Shown: in pieces, positions 36,399 through 44,475 of the stretch
Layout of the letters: each line of letters opens with the position of its first letter
Position numbering within the stretch: the first letter of the stretch is position 1
Origin: Selenomonas ruminantium AC2024
Lineage (GTDB): Bacteria > Bacillota > Negativicutes > Selenomonadales > Selenomonadaceae
Direction: 5' to 3'
Length of the DNA: 64,000 nucleotides
Assembly: GCF_000687995.1 (NCBI RefSeq)
Contig: NZ_JIAC01000001.1
Span: forward strand, 2,356,001-2,420,000
Position numbers and translations under genes: made by a program
The notes under the pieces: generated by a model
The model's input: only the letters and a program-made list of their open reading frames with translations
Told to the model about the DNA's origin: nothing
Databases searched by the model: none

Positions 36399-36437
36399 GA
36401 AAAAGCACCTCTCTGCAAAAAAGCGCAGAAAGATGCT
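36399..36437 (-). terminator. Expression-platform terminator of the cobalamin riboswitch
   Basis: Stem AGCATCTTTCTGCG / CAGAGAGGTGCT followed by TTTTTCTG on the minus strand, between the aptamer and the cbiK ribosome site. It is the likely off-state structure. Confidence 0.75.
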
Positions 36438-36504
36438 CCCATCTCAAAAGACGAAATCCCCTTCCCATCGCTCGCAGGTTCAGCAGCCTCCCAACAGCTG
36501 CTAC

Positions 36505-36692
36505 GGTGATTGTCAAACAGGCAGTTCTCCTGGCTCGGTTCATCGCTTACCTGCGCCTTCCCAAAAGCTTCGCTTTCAGTGACTTAACTATGCAGGCTTA
36601 CTCCCCTTACAGTGGCGGGACCGCGCTGGCCTTTAACCAGCTTCTCTTTTCAGCAGCCGGATGTGCGCCGGCTTGCACCTGTTCCTCTTATG
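36505..36692 (-). promoter_or_regulatory. Cobalamin riboswitch
   Basis: On the minus strand the leader carries ACAGGTGC, the B12-box-type core CCCGCCACTGTAA near 36612-36624, GGGGAGTAAGCC, and the conserved AGCCAGGAGAACTGCCTGTT near 36515-36534. Order and spacing match the adenosylcobalamin class. It sits upstream of cbiK and ahead of an intrinsic terminator, so B12 should shut off cbiK. Edges are approximate. Confidence 0.93.
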
Positions 36693-36704
36693 CAGTTTAT
36701 AAAT

Positions 36705-36726
36705 AAATGTGAAATCACTCACATTT
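36705..36726 (-). promoter_or_regulatory. CRP/FNR-family-type operator at the cbiK promoter
   Basis: AAATGTGA-N6-TCACATTT with perfect 8-bp arms, matching the CRP half-sites TGTGA/TCACA. It covers the expected +1 just downstream of the -10 box, a position that favours repression. The binding protein is not known. Confidence 0.55.
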
Positions 36727-36729
36727 TTA

Positions 36730-36758
36730 ATTATAATCACTAAGATATATGCTGTCAA
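36730..36758 (-). promoter_or_regulatory. cbiK/riboswitch promoter
   Basis: Consensus TTGACA (36753-36758) and TATAAT (36730-36735), 17 bp apart on the minus strand. Confidence 0.88.
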
Positions 36759-36780
36759 TCACAGCATAAAAGAATTTCAT

Positions 36781-37530
36781 TTATGCGGCCAGCTTGTCAA
36801 AGGCACGGCGGCTCAGATAGAATCCTACCAAGGCATACGCAGCCAGTACGAGCAGGGATAGGATTTGCCCTTCGCCACCACCGGCCAGACTTCGCAGCAG
36901 CATGCTCGTATGCGTCAACGGCAGGGCTTCAATCACCCAGCGCAGAACAGTCGGCAAGGCCTGTGTGGTAAAAAAGGTGCCACAGAGAAAGGACATGGGC
37001 AGCAGTATATAAGTGTTCACCTGACTCATTTCCTCATAGGTGCTGATTTTCATGGCAGCAAAGAAGCCTACCTCCGCAAAGATAACGGCATTGAGCACCA
37101 GCACCAGCAGCATCTGGCCGGAAAGCTCCAGCCGGGCGCCAAAACCATAGGCCAGTACCAGAATGATGGCGCTGGAGATAAGGCTGCGGAGGACCGCCGC
37201 CAAGACCTTCCCCAACACATAGGCGGAAGGCTTAATCGGAGCCAGAATGTATTCTTCCAAACTCTTATGGTAAATGCGCTCGGCATGCACCGGCGTGATG
37301 CTGTTGAAGCTGATATTCATGGAATTAAGCGCCAGAATCCCCGGCACGAGAAAGTCCAGATAACTGCCGCTGCCCACGTTGATACTGCGCCCCAGCCCCC
37401 AGCCGAAGGCCACCAAATAAAGCATGGGCGCCACCATACGGGCCAGAATGAACTTGGTCAGACGCCGCTTGAGTACCACCCAGTCCCGCCAGAATACCGT
37501 CCAGGTATCGTATAAAACTTGCAAAATCAC
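36781..37530 (-). CDS. ABC-2 type transporter permease
   Basis: A 249-aa permease with six membrane helices and the ABC-2 signature region (MNISFNSITPVHAERIYHKSLEEYILAPI...YVLGK). It is like NodJ, or the permeases exporting drugs or polysaccharides. Its start overlaps the ATPase stop by 4 nt (ATGA). Substrate unknown; no glycosyltransferase or resistance gene is nearby. It ends close to the cbiK promoter but is not part of that unit. Confidence 0.88.
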   Translation of the reverse strand: MILQVLYDTWTVFWRDWVVLKRRLTKFILARMVAPMLYLVAFGWGLGRSINVGSGSYLDFLVPGILALNSMNISFNSITPVHAERIYHKSLEEYILAPIKPSAYVLGKVLAAVLRSLISSAIILVLAYGFGARLELSGQMLLVLVLNAVIFAEVGFFAAMKISTYEEMSQVNTYILLPMSFLCGTFFTTQALPTVLRWVIEALPLTHTSMLLRSLAGGGEGQILSLLVLAAYALVGFYLSRRAFDKLAA

Positions 37531-38405
37531 AGGCCTCCTTTATGCCCGGTAAGTTCAATAAACACATCTTCGAGATTCGTGGGGCGGATAAGGATGCCGC
37601 CAGCCGCCTCCTGACTGCCGGCAAAGGCCGCCGCCTCCTGTTTTTCTCCGAAGAAGCGGTATTCCCGCCCCTCGCTGCCATCCCATTCCACGGTGAATTT
37701 TCCGAGCCGTTCCTTGAAGTTTTCCGGCGTGTCAAGTGCCGTAAGTTTCCCCTTGTTTAAGATGGCCACCCGCTGGCAGAGATTTTCCGCCTCCTCGATA
37801 TAATGCGTGGTCAAAAACACTGTCACGCCGTCCCGGGCAAGGCCGCGTACCAAGTCCCAGATGCGCCGCCGCACCTGCGGGTCAAGGGCTACGGTCGGCT
37901 CATCCATAAAGAGAATCTTGGGCTTATGAATCAGCGCCCGGGCAATAAGCAAGCGCCGCTTCATTCCCCCGGACAAGCGGCGCACATTGTCGTTTATGAC
38001 CTCGGTCAGTTCCACATAGTTCAAGAGTTCCGCAATCCGCTGCTGGCGTTCCCTTTTTTCCATATGATGCAGGCGGGCATGGAGCTCCATGTTCTCCCCC
38101 ACCGTCAAATCCTGGTCAAAGTTCACATGCTGGGGCACCACGCCAATCAAAGACTTGACCCGCTGGGCTTCCCCGGAACTGAAGATATCCCGCCCGCCAT
38201 AGGCAATTTTACCTGCGGTGGGCTTAAGCTGCATGGTCAGCATGCGGATGGTCGTGGTCTTGCCTGCCCCATTGGGCCCCAGCAGGCCAAAGACCTCTCC
38301 GGGACGGACATGCAGGGACAGCGCATCGACGGCAGTCTTTTCCGTCTTTTGCCCCTTCTTATCCTTATGCGGAAATTTTTTGGTCAGTTTATCAATAACA
38401 ATCAT
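37527..38405 (-). CDS. ABC transporter ATPase (NodI/CcmA-like, for the ABC-2 permease)
   Basis: A 292-aa ATPase: Walker A GPNGAGKT, Q-loop VVPQHVNFDQDLTVGENM, signature RRLSGGMKRR, Walker B ILFMDEPT and the ALDPQVRR D-loop. The C-terminal 70 residues (from about 225) form an extra domain with IRPTNLEDVFIELTGH, typical for DrrA/NodI exporters. It works with the downstream permease. Confidence 0.92.
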   Translation of the reverse strand: MIVIDKLTKKFPHKDKKGQKTEKTAVDALSLHVRPGEVFGLLGPNGAGKTTTIRMLTMQLKPTAGKIAYGGRDIFSSGEAQRVKSLIGVVPQHVNFDQDLTVGENMELHARLHHMEKRERQQRIAELLNYVELTEVINDNVRRLSGGMKRRLLIARALIHKPKILFMDEPTVALDPQVRRRIWDLVRGLARDGVTVFLTTHYIEEAENLCQRVAILNKGKLTALDTPENFKERLGKFTVEWDGSEGREYRFFGEKQEAAAFAGSQEAAGGILIRPTNLEDVFIELTGHKGGL

Positions 38406-38487
38406 CGGGTCTAATTTCTTCCCCCTCGTTATTCGTGGCGTTCATTCACCCATTAGTATAGCATCATTACGTCCTTTTGGCGAACCT

Positions 38488-40515
38488 TCAGTGTGTTTCC
38501 GCCTGTTCGCCCCTGACTGCTTTCCGCTGTACATCATACGCGCCAATCTGCTGCCGCATACTGGCCAGCAAAAGTTCCGGCTCCACCGGCTTCGTCAGAT
38601 GGTCATTCATCCCCGCCTTCCGGGAATCCTCTACATCCTCCTGGAACGCATTAGCAGACAGGGCAATGATGGGCACAAGCCCCGCATCCTTCCTGTCCAG
38701 CTGGCGAATCTGTGCCGCCGCCGTCAAACCGTCCATCACCGGCATTCGGATATCCATCAGAATCACATCAATGCTATAGGGCGGCGACTCCAAGAACTGC
38801 AGCACGCCCTGTTCGCCGTTTTCAGCGGTAATGACCTGCAGATTATTCATTTCCAAAATGGTGGTCACAATCTCCCGGTTCAGCTCATTATCCTCGCAGA
38901 CGAGAACCTGACGGCCTTCCAAATCGACCGCCTCACTATCCGGCAGCTGCTTTTGCTGCCCCTCATCACTGGCCCTTTCTATCTCCAGTTCCACCGTAAA
39001 GGTTGTGCCCTTCCCCAGTTCACTTTCCACCACCACAGTACCGCCTAAGATATCCAGCAGCCCCTTGGCAATGGAAAGCCCCAACCCTGTGCCCATAACG
39101 CCCTGCGCAGACAGAGCATCTTCCTGCTCAAAGGGTTCAAACAGCTTGGGAATGAAATGGGCGGATATGCCCCTACCGGTATCCTTTACCATAAAGCGGC
39201 ACTTACAATGGCAGTCATCGCTTTCAAGCACCTTGCCCTCAAACCATACATCCCCGCCTGCCTCCGTGAACTTCACAGCATTGGACAGGAAATTCAGCAG
39301 GATTTTGGAAAGCTTCAGCCTGTCCAGCCGGACAAAGCCCACCTCTGCAAAATCCATATTGACATGAAAATTGACCCCCTTCTGCTCCGCCGTTGGACGG
39401 ATGGAGGCAATCAAGCGGTCCAGCATATGGTTGGCTTCCACCACTTCATAATCCAGCTGCTTTTTCGCGGAGCCTATCCGGGAAAGCTCCAATGTATCGT
39501 TAATCAAATCCTTCAGCAAAGAACCGGCCGTCATAATCTTCTGCAGGTATTCATGCACCTTGTCGATTTCCTGACATTGCAAGGCCAGCTCTGCCACACC
39601 CAAAATACCGTTCAAGGGAGTCCGCATATCATGGCTTACATTGGAGAGGAACGCCGACTTGGCCCGATTGGCACTTTCAGCCTTCTCCAAAGCCTGCCGC
39701 AGCTGTTCGTTGAGCTTTTCCATTTGCTCCTGATGGCGAATTTCATCTGTAACATCCTCAAAGCTGCCCACCAGCCCCACAATTTCGCCATTTTCAATCA
39801 GTGGCCGTTTGCTGGCCACAATATCCCGCATTTCGCCATGACTCATGCATTTGCCACGGACGCGGTAAGTCGATTCTCCCTTATGCAGAACGCGCCACTC
39901 ATCACTTTTGAACGGCTCTTCCTCCGCATGCCAGCCCATTTCCTCATCGGTTTTCCCTAAGATGACCTGCTCCGAAGGAAAATCATAATAATCCAAAAAG
40001 GCCTTGTTCGCTCCCTGAAAGCGCCGTTCCTTATCCTTCCAGAAAAGCGCCGTCTGCGTGGTATCCAAAATCCGTTCCAAGAGCGCATTCGTATGGGTAA
40101 ACACTGCCGCCTGCTTTTCCTGTTCTTCCCGTTCGGCCGTTATATCCATGCTGGCAATATACTGCAAAACCGAACCATCAGCCAATTTTCTGCCATAAAT
40201 GGTCGACATCAGCCAGATAAATTTATCCTTTTCTTGCGGCAGAAACATGCGGTAAGTAAACTGCAACAGCTCCTCCGGATTATGAAAAACACGCTGTACC
40301 ATACGCAATACGCGTACCAAATCATCCGGATGAATCTGTTCATTTATCGGCAGCATAAAGAAATCATAGAGTTCTTCGCGGCTCATTTTGAACATACGAC
40401 AAAGTCCTGCAGAAATATGCAGGACTTCAAGGGCGTCAGGATACCTCCGGCAAACCAAAACCGGCGCATAGGCATCATCAATATTAGCAAATTTATATTT
40501 CGAATCGGCTAACAT
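38488..40515 (-). CDS. Hybrid sensor histidine kinase (PAS-PAS-HisKA-HATPase-receiver)
   Basis: A 675-aa protein without membrane helices, so a cytoplasmic sensor. Two PAS domains (about 15-130 and 145-260; the second with FWKDKERRFQGANKAFLDYY), a coiled coil, HisKA with SNVSHDMRTPLNGILG (His near 297), HATPase (NFLSNAVKFTEAG, DTGRGIS, GTGLGLSI) and a C-terminal receiver with VILMDIRMPVMDG. There is no output domain, so a further phosphotransfer partner or direct action is needed. The signal is unknown. It is flanked by the ABC-2 exporter and the YjiH-like gene, with no clear operon link. Confidence 0.93.
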   Translation of the reverse strand: MLADSKYKFANIDDAYAPVLVCRRYPDALEVLHISAGLCRMFKMSREELYDFFMLPINEQIHPDDLVRVLRMVQRVFHNPEELLQFTYRMFLPQEKDKFIWLMSTIYGRKLADGSVLQYIASMDITAEREEQEKQAAVFTHTNALLERILDTTQTALFWKDKERRFQGANKAFLDYYDFPSEQVILGKTDEEMGWHAEEEPFKSDEWRVLHKGESTYRVRGKCMSHGEMRDIVASKRPLIENGEIVGLVGSFEDVTDEIRHQEQMEKLNEQLRQALEKAESANRAKSAFLSNVSHDMRTPLNGILGVAELALQCQEIDKVHEYLQKIMTAGSLLKDLINDTLELSRIGSAKKQLDYEVVEANHMLDRLIASIRPTAEQKGVNFHVNMDFAEVGFVRLDRLKLSKILLNFLSNAVKFTEAGGDVWFEGKVLESDDCHCKCRFMVKDTGRGISAHFIPKLFEPFEQEDALSAQGVMGTGLGLSIAKGLLDILGGTVVVESELGKGTTFTVELEIERASDEGQQKQLPDSEAVDLEGRQVLVCEDNELNREIVTTILEMNNLQVITAENGEQGVLQFLESPPYSIDVILMDIRMPVMDGLTAAAQIRQLDRKDAGLVPIIALSANAFQEDVEDSRKAGMNDHLTKPVEPELLLASMRQQIGAYDVQRKAVRGEQAETH

Positions 40516-40592
40516 TTGCGCTCCCTCCAGCAGTGACTTAATCTTTCACTAGATATTCTGTAAGAAGCGTCAATTTTCCTTCTATAAAATGG

Positions 40593-41909
40593 TTAACCAA
40601 TAAAAAATTTTGTCACCATCCAGAGAAGCGGAACGGCCACCAAGGTGCGTTCCAAAAAAATCACAAACAGGCGCTTGATATCCAAGCCTACATCACTCTT
40701 GACGATGATGCTGCCCACCTCGGTCAGATAGATAATCTGCACCAGCGACAATGCCGAGATAAAGAAGCGAATCTGTTCCGGTGCTTCGGGATTCGTGATG
40801 AGCGCCGGAATAAACATGTCGATAAAGCCCACCAACGTAGCCGGTGCCAGCGTGAAAGCATCGGGAATACCGATAGCCCACATATAAAGTCCCATGGGAT
40901 AGGCAATCCATTGGAAGATGGGCGTTTCATTGACGAGCAGTGTGCCGATGGTTCCCCACGCAATGACGATGGGAATCAGGTCAAAGAGAATGCCAATGGC
41001 CATCTCGAGGCCCACCTTCACCGCTACGGACAGACGGAACTTTGCCGCCCGTTCCAAGGCCGCGGCAATGGCCCAGCTGACGAGGGAATTACCTTGCGGC
41101 ACTTCTTCTTTTAGCTGCGGCTCACCGCGATAATCCTCGGCCACCGCAGCCAGAGGTGGAATGCGCACGGCAATTACCGCCAGCAAGAGGCCCACCACCG
41201 TTACCGTCAGATAGAGCAGCGGAAATAAATGCTCCACATGGAGCGTGCCCGCTACCACCATGCAGAAGGGAATGGACACCAAAGAGAAGTTCGTCATAAT
41301 GGTGGCTGCTTCGCGGCGGCTGTAGTAACCGCTGTTGTACTGACCGGCCGTTATGAGCACCGCCGTGTTGGACGAAGCCAGCCAGGAGGCAATGAGGTCA
41401 ACCGATGCCCGCCCCGGCACATGAAACAGCGGACGGATAAGCGGCTTTAAGAGCACACCCGTAAACTCCATAATGCCTGTATCCGTCAAGAAGGGCAATA
41501 CAAAGCTCAACGAAAAAGCCAAAGCCACCAAGGTCTGGGAAAGTCCCACCATGCTGCCGCCCACGTCAGCGCCGCGAATCCATTCGGGGCCTATTTCACC
41601 GCCCACGGCAATGACAACGAGCAATGCCACCAGCCGCGTAAGCAGATAAGGCCAGGACACATTGAAAAGCCCCATGGCCCACTTGCGCGTCGTGATAAAA
41701 GACGGCTGACAGAACCGGCAAGCTAGCGCACCCAGAGCAGACAACGCCACCAAGAGATACAAGAACCAGGGAACATTGGCGGTAATGAGCTTCTCCAGCC
41801 ACTCCGTCAGCATCCCCACGGGAGTTGAAAAGCCCTCCCCGCCCCCAACAGGCAGGAGAAACATGCCCATGCCAAACAGGGCACCAACCACAAACTTAAT
41901 CCATGTCAT
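40593..41909 (-). CDS. YjiH-like nucleoside-recognition (Gate) domain membrane protein
   Basis: A 438-aa membrane protein with about ten helices and two Gate-domain halves (SNTAVLITAGQYNSGYYSRREA and GIPDAFTLAPATLVGF...EVGSIIVKSDVGL). The family includes YjiH and spore-maturation proteins A/B; transport of a nucleoside-like or other solute is proposed in the literature but unproven. ATG 41909 has GAGGAAAAATAC upstream. A longer in-frame start at 42029 would run through the dyad-repeat region and is rejected. Confidence 0.82.
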   Translation of the reverse strand: MTWIKFVVGALFGMGMFLLPVGGGEGFSTPVGMLTEWLEKLITANVPWFLYLLVALSALGALACRFCQPSFITTRKWAMGLFNVSWPYLLTRLVALLVVIAVGGEIGPEWIRGADVGGSMVGLSQTLVALAFSLSFVLPFLTDTGIMEFTGVLLKPLIRPLFHVPGRASVDLIASWLASSNTAVLITAGQYNSGYYSRREAATIMTNFSLVSIPFCMVVAGTLHVEHLFPLLYLTVTVVGLLLAVIAVRIPPLAAVAEDYRGEPQLKEEVPQGNSLVSWAIAAALERAAKFRLSVAVKVGLEMAIGILFDLIPIVIAWGTIGTLLVNETPIFQWIAYPMGLYMWAIGIPDAFTLAPATLVGFIDMFIPALITNPEAPEQIRFFISALSLVQIIYLTEVGSIIVKSDVGLDIKRLFVIFLERTLVAVPLLWMVTKFFIG

Positions 41910-42017
41910 GTATTTTTCCTCACTTTTAATGCATAAATTTACAACAGCACCTATTTTACACGGTTTTTGTCCTCTTGTCACGCATTTTTTTGCCCGATTC
42001 TTATAGCCCAGCCCTTG

Positions 42018-42042
42018 TTGACAAGTCAATCTGACAAGTCAA
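42018..42042. repeat. Two direct copies of the TTGACAAGTCAA dyad
   Basis: TTGACAAGTCAA at 42018-42029 and CTGACAAGTCAA at 42031-42042, 13 bp apart, 46 bp beyond the PrsW-like stop codon. Confidence 0.75.
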
Positions 42043-42087
42043 ATGTCAGGGCCAATTCACTCCCCCCGGACGATTAAAATCTGCGGT

Positions 42088-42831
42088 TCACTTCGTCAGC
42101 AACATTTCAGAAAGCCTTGGCGCCTCCCGCTTCATGCCTTTTATGATGACGATTTGGAAGACAAAGGCACAAAGTATGACGATAAGTCCCATTATTATCC
42201 AGAAGGCCATGCTTTCATCATCCATTCCCACAGCCGCTATGGCCGGATTGTAGACCGTCAGGGCATCGTAGATGGTATGGATGAGTACAGGAACGGCCAA
42301 CGCGATCACATAGGAGGACTTATATAGCAAACCGTTTTCCCTGTTGTATTTTCCCAGCCCAAGATATTTGCCCATGATGATGCCCATTGACATATGCATC
42401 GCTACATCGGTAAGGCGGAAAAGCGTCATGATACTTTCTCCATACACCATCTCTTCGAGCAAGGTGAAGCCAAAACCTGTCGCGCCGCCTATCAGGGCGT
42501 ATTCGTAGACATTTTTCGGCTTCAGCATGCAGATGGCCCAGAGTATCATCAATAGCTTGGCAAATTCCTCAGTGAGCCCGGCCCGCAGAAAAGCTGAGAC
42601 AAAAGCTTTCAAAAACGGGTCCTGTATATCGTTTAGGCTATAGCCCTCCACCGTCAAGCCATAGCCGATGGCCAGCGTAACAGCAAAGGCCAGGATGGTT
42701 GAAAGCACCCCCAGGCCGATAGGAAGCAGGGCCTGCTTTTTACCGATGGATGCGCCGACCTCCCATTTGCGCATTTTCTTGTAGATTATGCCTAGTATAA
42801 TTGCGGCTAAAAGCATCTGAATAAGTTCCAT
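42088..42831 (-). CDS. PrsW-family glutamic-type intramembrane protease
   Basis: A 247-aa membrane protein with about seven helices. The four conserved PrsW patches are present: TEEFAK (Glu pair), FTLLEEMVYGES, HMSMGI and IHTIYDAL. In Bacillus, PrsW cuts the anti-sigma factor RsiW; no anti-sigma or sigma gene is adjacent here, so the substrate is open. GGGGGG precedes the ATG at 42831. Confidence 0.85.
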   Translation of the reverse strand: MELIQMLLAAIILGIIYKKMRKWEVGASIGKKQALLPIGLGVLSTILAFAVTLAIGYGLTVEGYSLNDIQDPFLKAFVSAFLRAGLTEEFAKLLMILWAICMLKPKNVYEYALIGGATGFGFTLLEEMVYGESIMTLFRLTDVAMHMSMGIIMGKYLGLGKYNRENGLLYKSSYVIALAVPVLIHTIYDALTVYNPAIAAVGMDDESMAFWIIMGLIVILCAFVFQIVIIKGMKREAPRLSEMLLTK

Positions 42832-42946
42832 GATACGTCCCCCCTTTCGTCACGGAATTACAACGACCAGCCTATACCTATGCATTTGCGCAGGTAGTTC
42901 TTTATATATTTCCCGCTATGTTTAAAAAATCCTTTTCCCAGACAAA
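42832..42946. other. Intergenic stretch between the PrsW-like gene and tRNA-Thr terminator
   Basis: No gene seen. It contains the upstream region of the PrsW-like gene; no convincing promoter pair was found. Confidence 0.4.
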
Positions 42947-42947
42947 A

Positions 42948-43006
42948 ATACCCCGCAGAGCCGACATCTTTGCAACTAAGGCAAACGTGCCAACCCCACG
43001 GGGTAT
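42948..43006 (-). terminator. Terminator after tRNA-Thr
   Basis: Outer stem ATACCCCG / CGGGGTAT with a 43-nt loop that holds shorter pairings, followed by TTTTTG on the minus strand. It is 39 bp after the tRNA 3' end. The loop is unusually long. Confidence 0.6.
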
Positions 43007-43044
43007 CTAAAAATCGAACCTGCCATGCAGGATATATTCAATTA

Positions 43045-43120
43045 TGGAGCTGATAACCAGGATTGAACTGGTGACCTTATCCTTACCAAGGATACGCTCT
43101 ACCGACTGAGCTATATCAGC
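43045..43120 (-). tRNA. tRNA-Thr (anticodon GGU)
   Basis: 76 nt with encoded CCA. Acceptor stem GCTGATA/TATCAGC, D-arm AGCTCAGTCGGTAGAGC, anticodon stem TATCC/GGATA with loop TTGGTAA (anticodon GGT), T-arm CCAGGTTCAATCCTGG-like (loop TTCAATC). Reads threonine ACC and ACU codons. Confidence 0.95.
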
Positions 43121-43132
43121 AACAACTCGTAT

Positions 43133-43162
43133 AATATAGCATTTAACAGGGTATCCTGTCAA
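43133..43162 (-). promoter_or_regulatory. tRNA-Thr promoter
   Basis: TTGACA (43157-43162) and TATATT (43133-43138) on the minus strand, 18 bp apart, 12 bp before the tRNA. Confidence 0.75.
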
Positions 43163-43224
43163 CACTTTTTTTAATCTTCGGCGGCGAGTCTAAAACGGAA
43201 CATTGACATGTCAAATTCCCCTTC

Positions 43225-44379
43225 CTACTTGAACAGGTCCCAAACCTTAGCCAGGAATCCTCTGTCTTCATAGCGCCTTAACTTCTGCTGCAGATTATGG
43301 ATTTCATCCTCCAGCACTTTTATCTTATCGCTATCCGAGATATTGGTATTGCGGAAGTACAACGCGTTTATCCCCTTGATGGCATCGGTCGGCGTCAGCC
43401 AGGTTTCACTGGCTACCTTGGCGGCATAATGCATATCATAGGCATGCCCTAGTGCCAGCGTCACAGGTGTTTCACTTTTGGCAATCGCTTCGATTACCTC
43501 CGGATGGTAAAAGGGCGTAAAATCTGCCCTATCCCCGCCGCCGCGCACGATACAGATAAAATCATACTTATCCGCTTCATCATTTATCGCTTGAATGGTT
43601 TGCACGATTTCCTCTGGGGAACTTATGGTGATATCATAGGATTTTATGCTGTAATTGCCCTTGCGCAAGGCGTAAAAGTCAGCCTTGCCGGCACTGCCGC
43701 CAGCGGTAATCAAAGCCATCCGATTTTCTGTGATTTTGATTTCCGGCGGCGCCGCATTCGTCCATTCATCCTTGTATTCAGCCTGCCACTGCTTGAGCTG
43801 ATTTATCCACTCAGATTCCCGTGCCTCGCCGTTTTCCAGACGGGACAGGCCGATATATTCTGCCTTGATTTGAAATTCGTTCTTGCGTTCATGCCAAATC
43901 TGCAGGATACCGCGGACATCCACCACCGCACCTTCGACGATCGCATCCCTATCTGCAATTTCAATATGTGCCGGTATCCAGACGGAAAGTTTCTTCTTTT
44001 CCTCGATGCCGCAGGTCATGATCATAAAGGTCTTTTTCTCATTTATGTAATGAACGGTTCCATACAGCGTACGGACTTCCTTGAGCTCATCCCCCAATTC
44101 CACGTTGTCATATAGCAAATCCAGATAATCATCCATGGGGATAGGCTTTCGCTTATTGTATTCCTGGATGATGTAGGAAACCGCCTCCGGAAATTCTTTT
44201 TCATGTTTTTGGCGCAGCTGTTCTGTGTTCAGCTTTTGGGCATCAATGCACCACATCCAATTATGGTTAACATTTCCCACATTAATTCCGGGAAATCTTT
44301 CCGTTTTCAGCGTCTCCCAAAAGTTGCGGTTCTGATAAGGGTCTTTCTGGTTCTCTTGTTGCTTAATCTTAAATTCCAT
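43225..44379 (-). CDS. Divergent exonuclease VII large-subunit-like protein
   Basis: A 384-aa protein. Residues about 95-180 form an OB fold (VRTLYGTVHYIN...DVRGILQIWHERKNEFQIK), and about 215-340 match the XseA catalytic core: MALITAGGSAGKADF, IVRGGGDRADFTPF and ALGHAYDMHYAAKVASETWLTPTDAI. The N-terminal 90 residues have no XseA counterpart. The long C-terminal coiled-coil arm that recruits XseB is reduced to about 40 residues. It may be a stand-alone nuclease. AAGGAAG precedes ATG 44379. Position beside a tRNA gene hints at an acquired gene. Confidence 0.75.
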   Translation of the reverse strand: MEFKIKQQENQKDPYQNRNFWETLKTERFPGINVGNVNHNWMWCIDAQKLNTEQLRQKHEKEFPEAVSYIIQEYNKRKPIPMDDYLDLLYDNVELGDELKEVRTLYGTVHYINEKKTFMIMTCGIEEKKKLSVWIPAHIEIADRDAIVEGAVVDVRGILQIWHERKNEFQIKAEYIGLSRLENGEARESEWINQLKQWQAEYKDEWTNAAPPEIKITENRMALITAGGSAGKADFYALRKGNYSIKSYDITISSPEEIVQTIQAINDEADKYDFICIVRGGGDRADFTPFYHPEVIEAIAKSETPVTLALGHAYDMHYAAKVASETWLTPTDAIKGINALYFRNTNISDSDKIKVLEDEIHNLQQKLRRYEDRGFLAKVWDLFK

Positions 44380-44475
44380 GTATCTTCCTTCATCAATGAG
44401 CAGAGTTTCAAACATCTATTGATGATATAGCATATCGTCTGGAAATACAATTAAAGCAAGATTAAAAATTGCTCC

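Noticed and set aside
42948-43006. Possible small RNA or riboswitch downstream of tRNA-Thr
   Set aside because: The long loop is odd, but the outer stem plus T run is explained by a terminator for the tRNA gene; no promoter or conserved core was seen.
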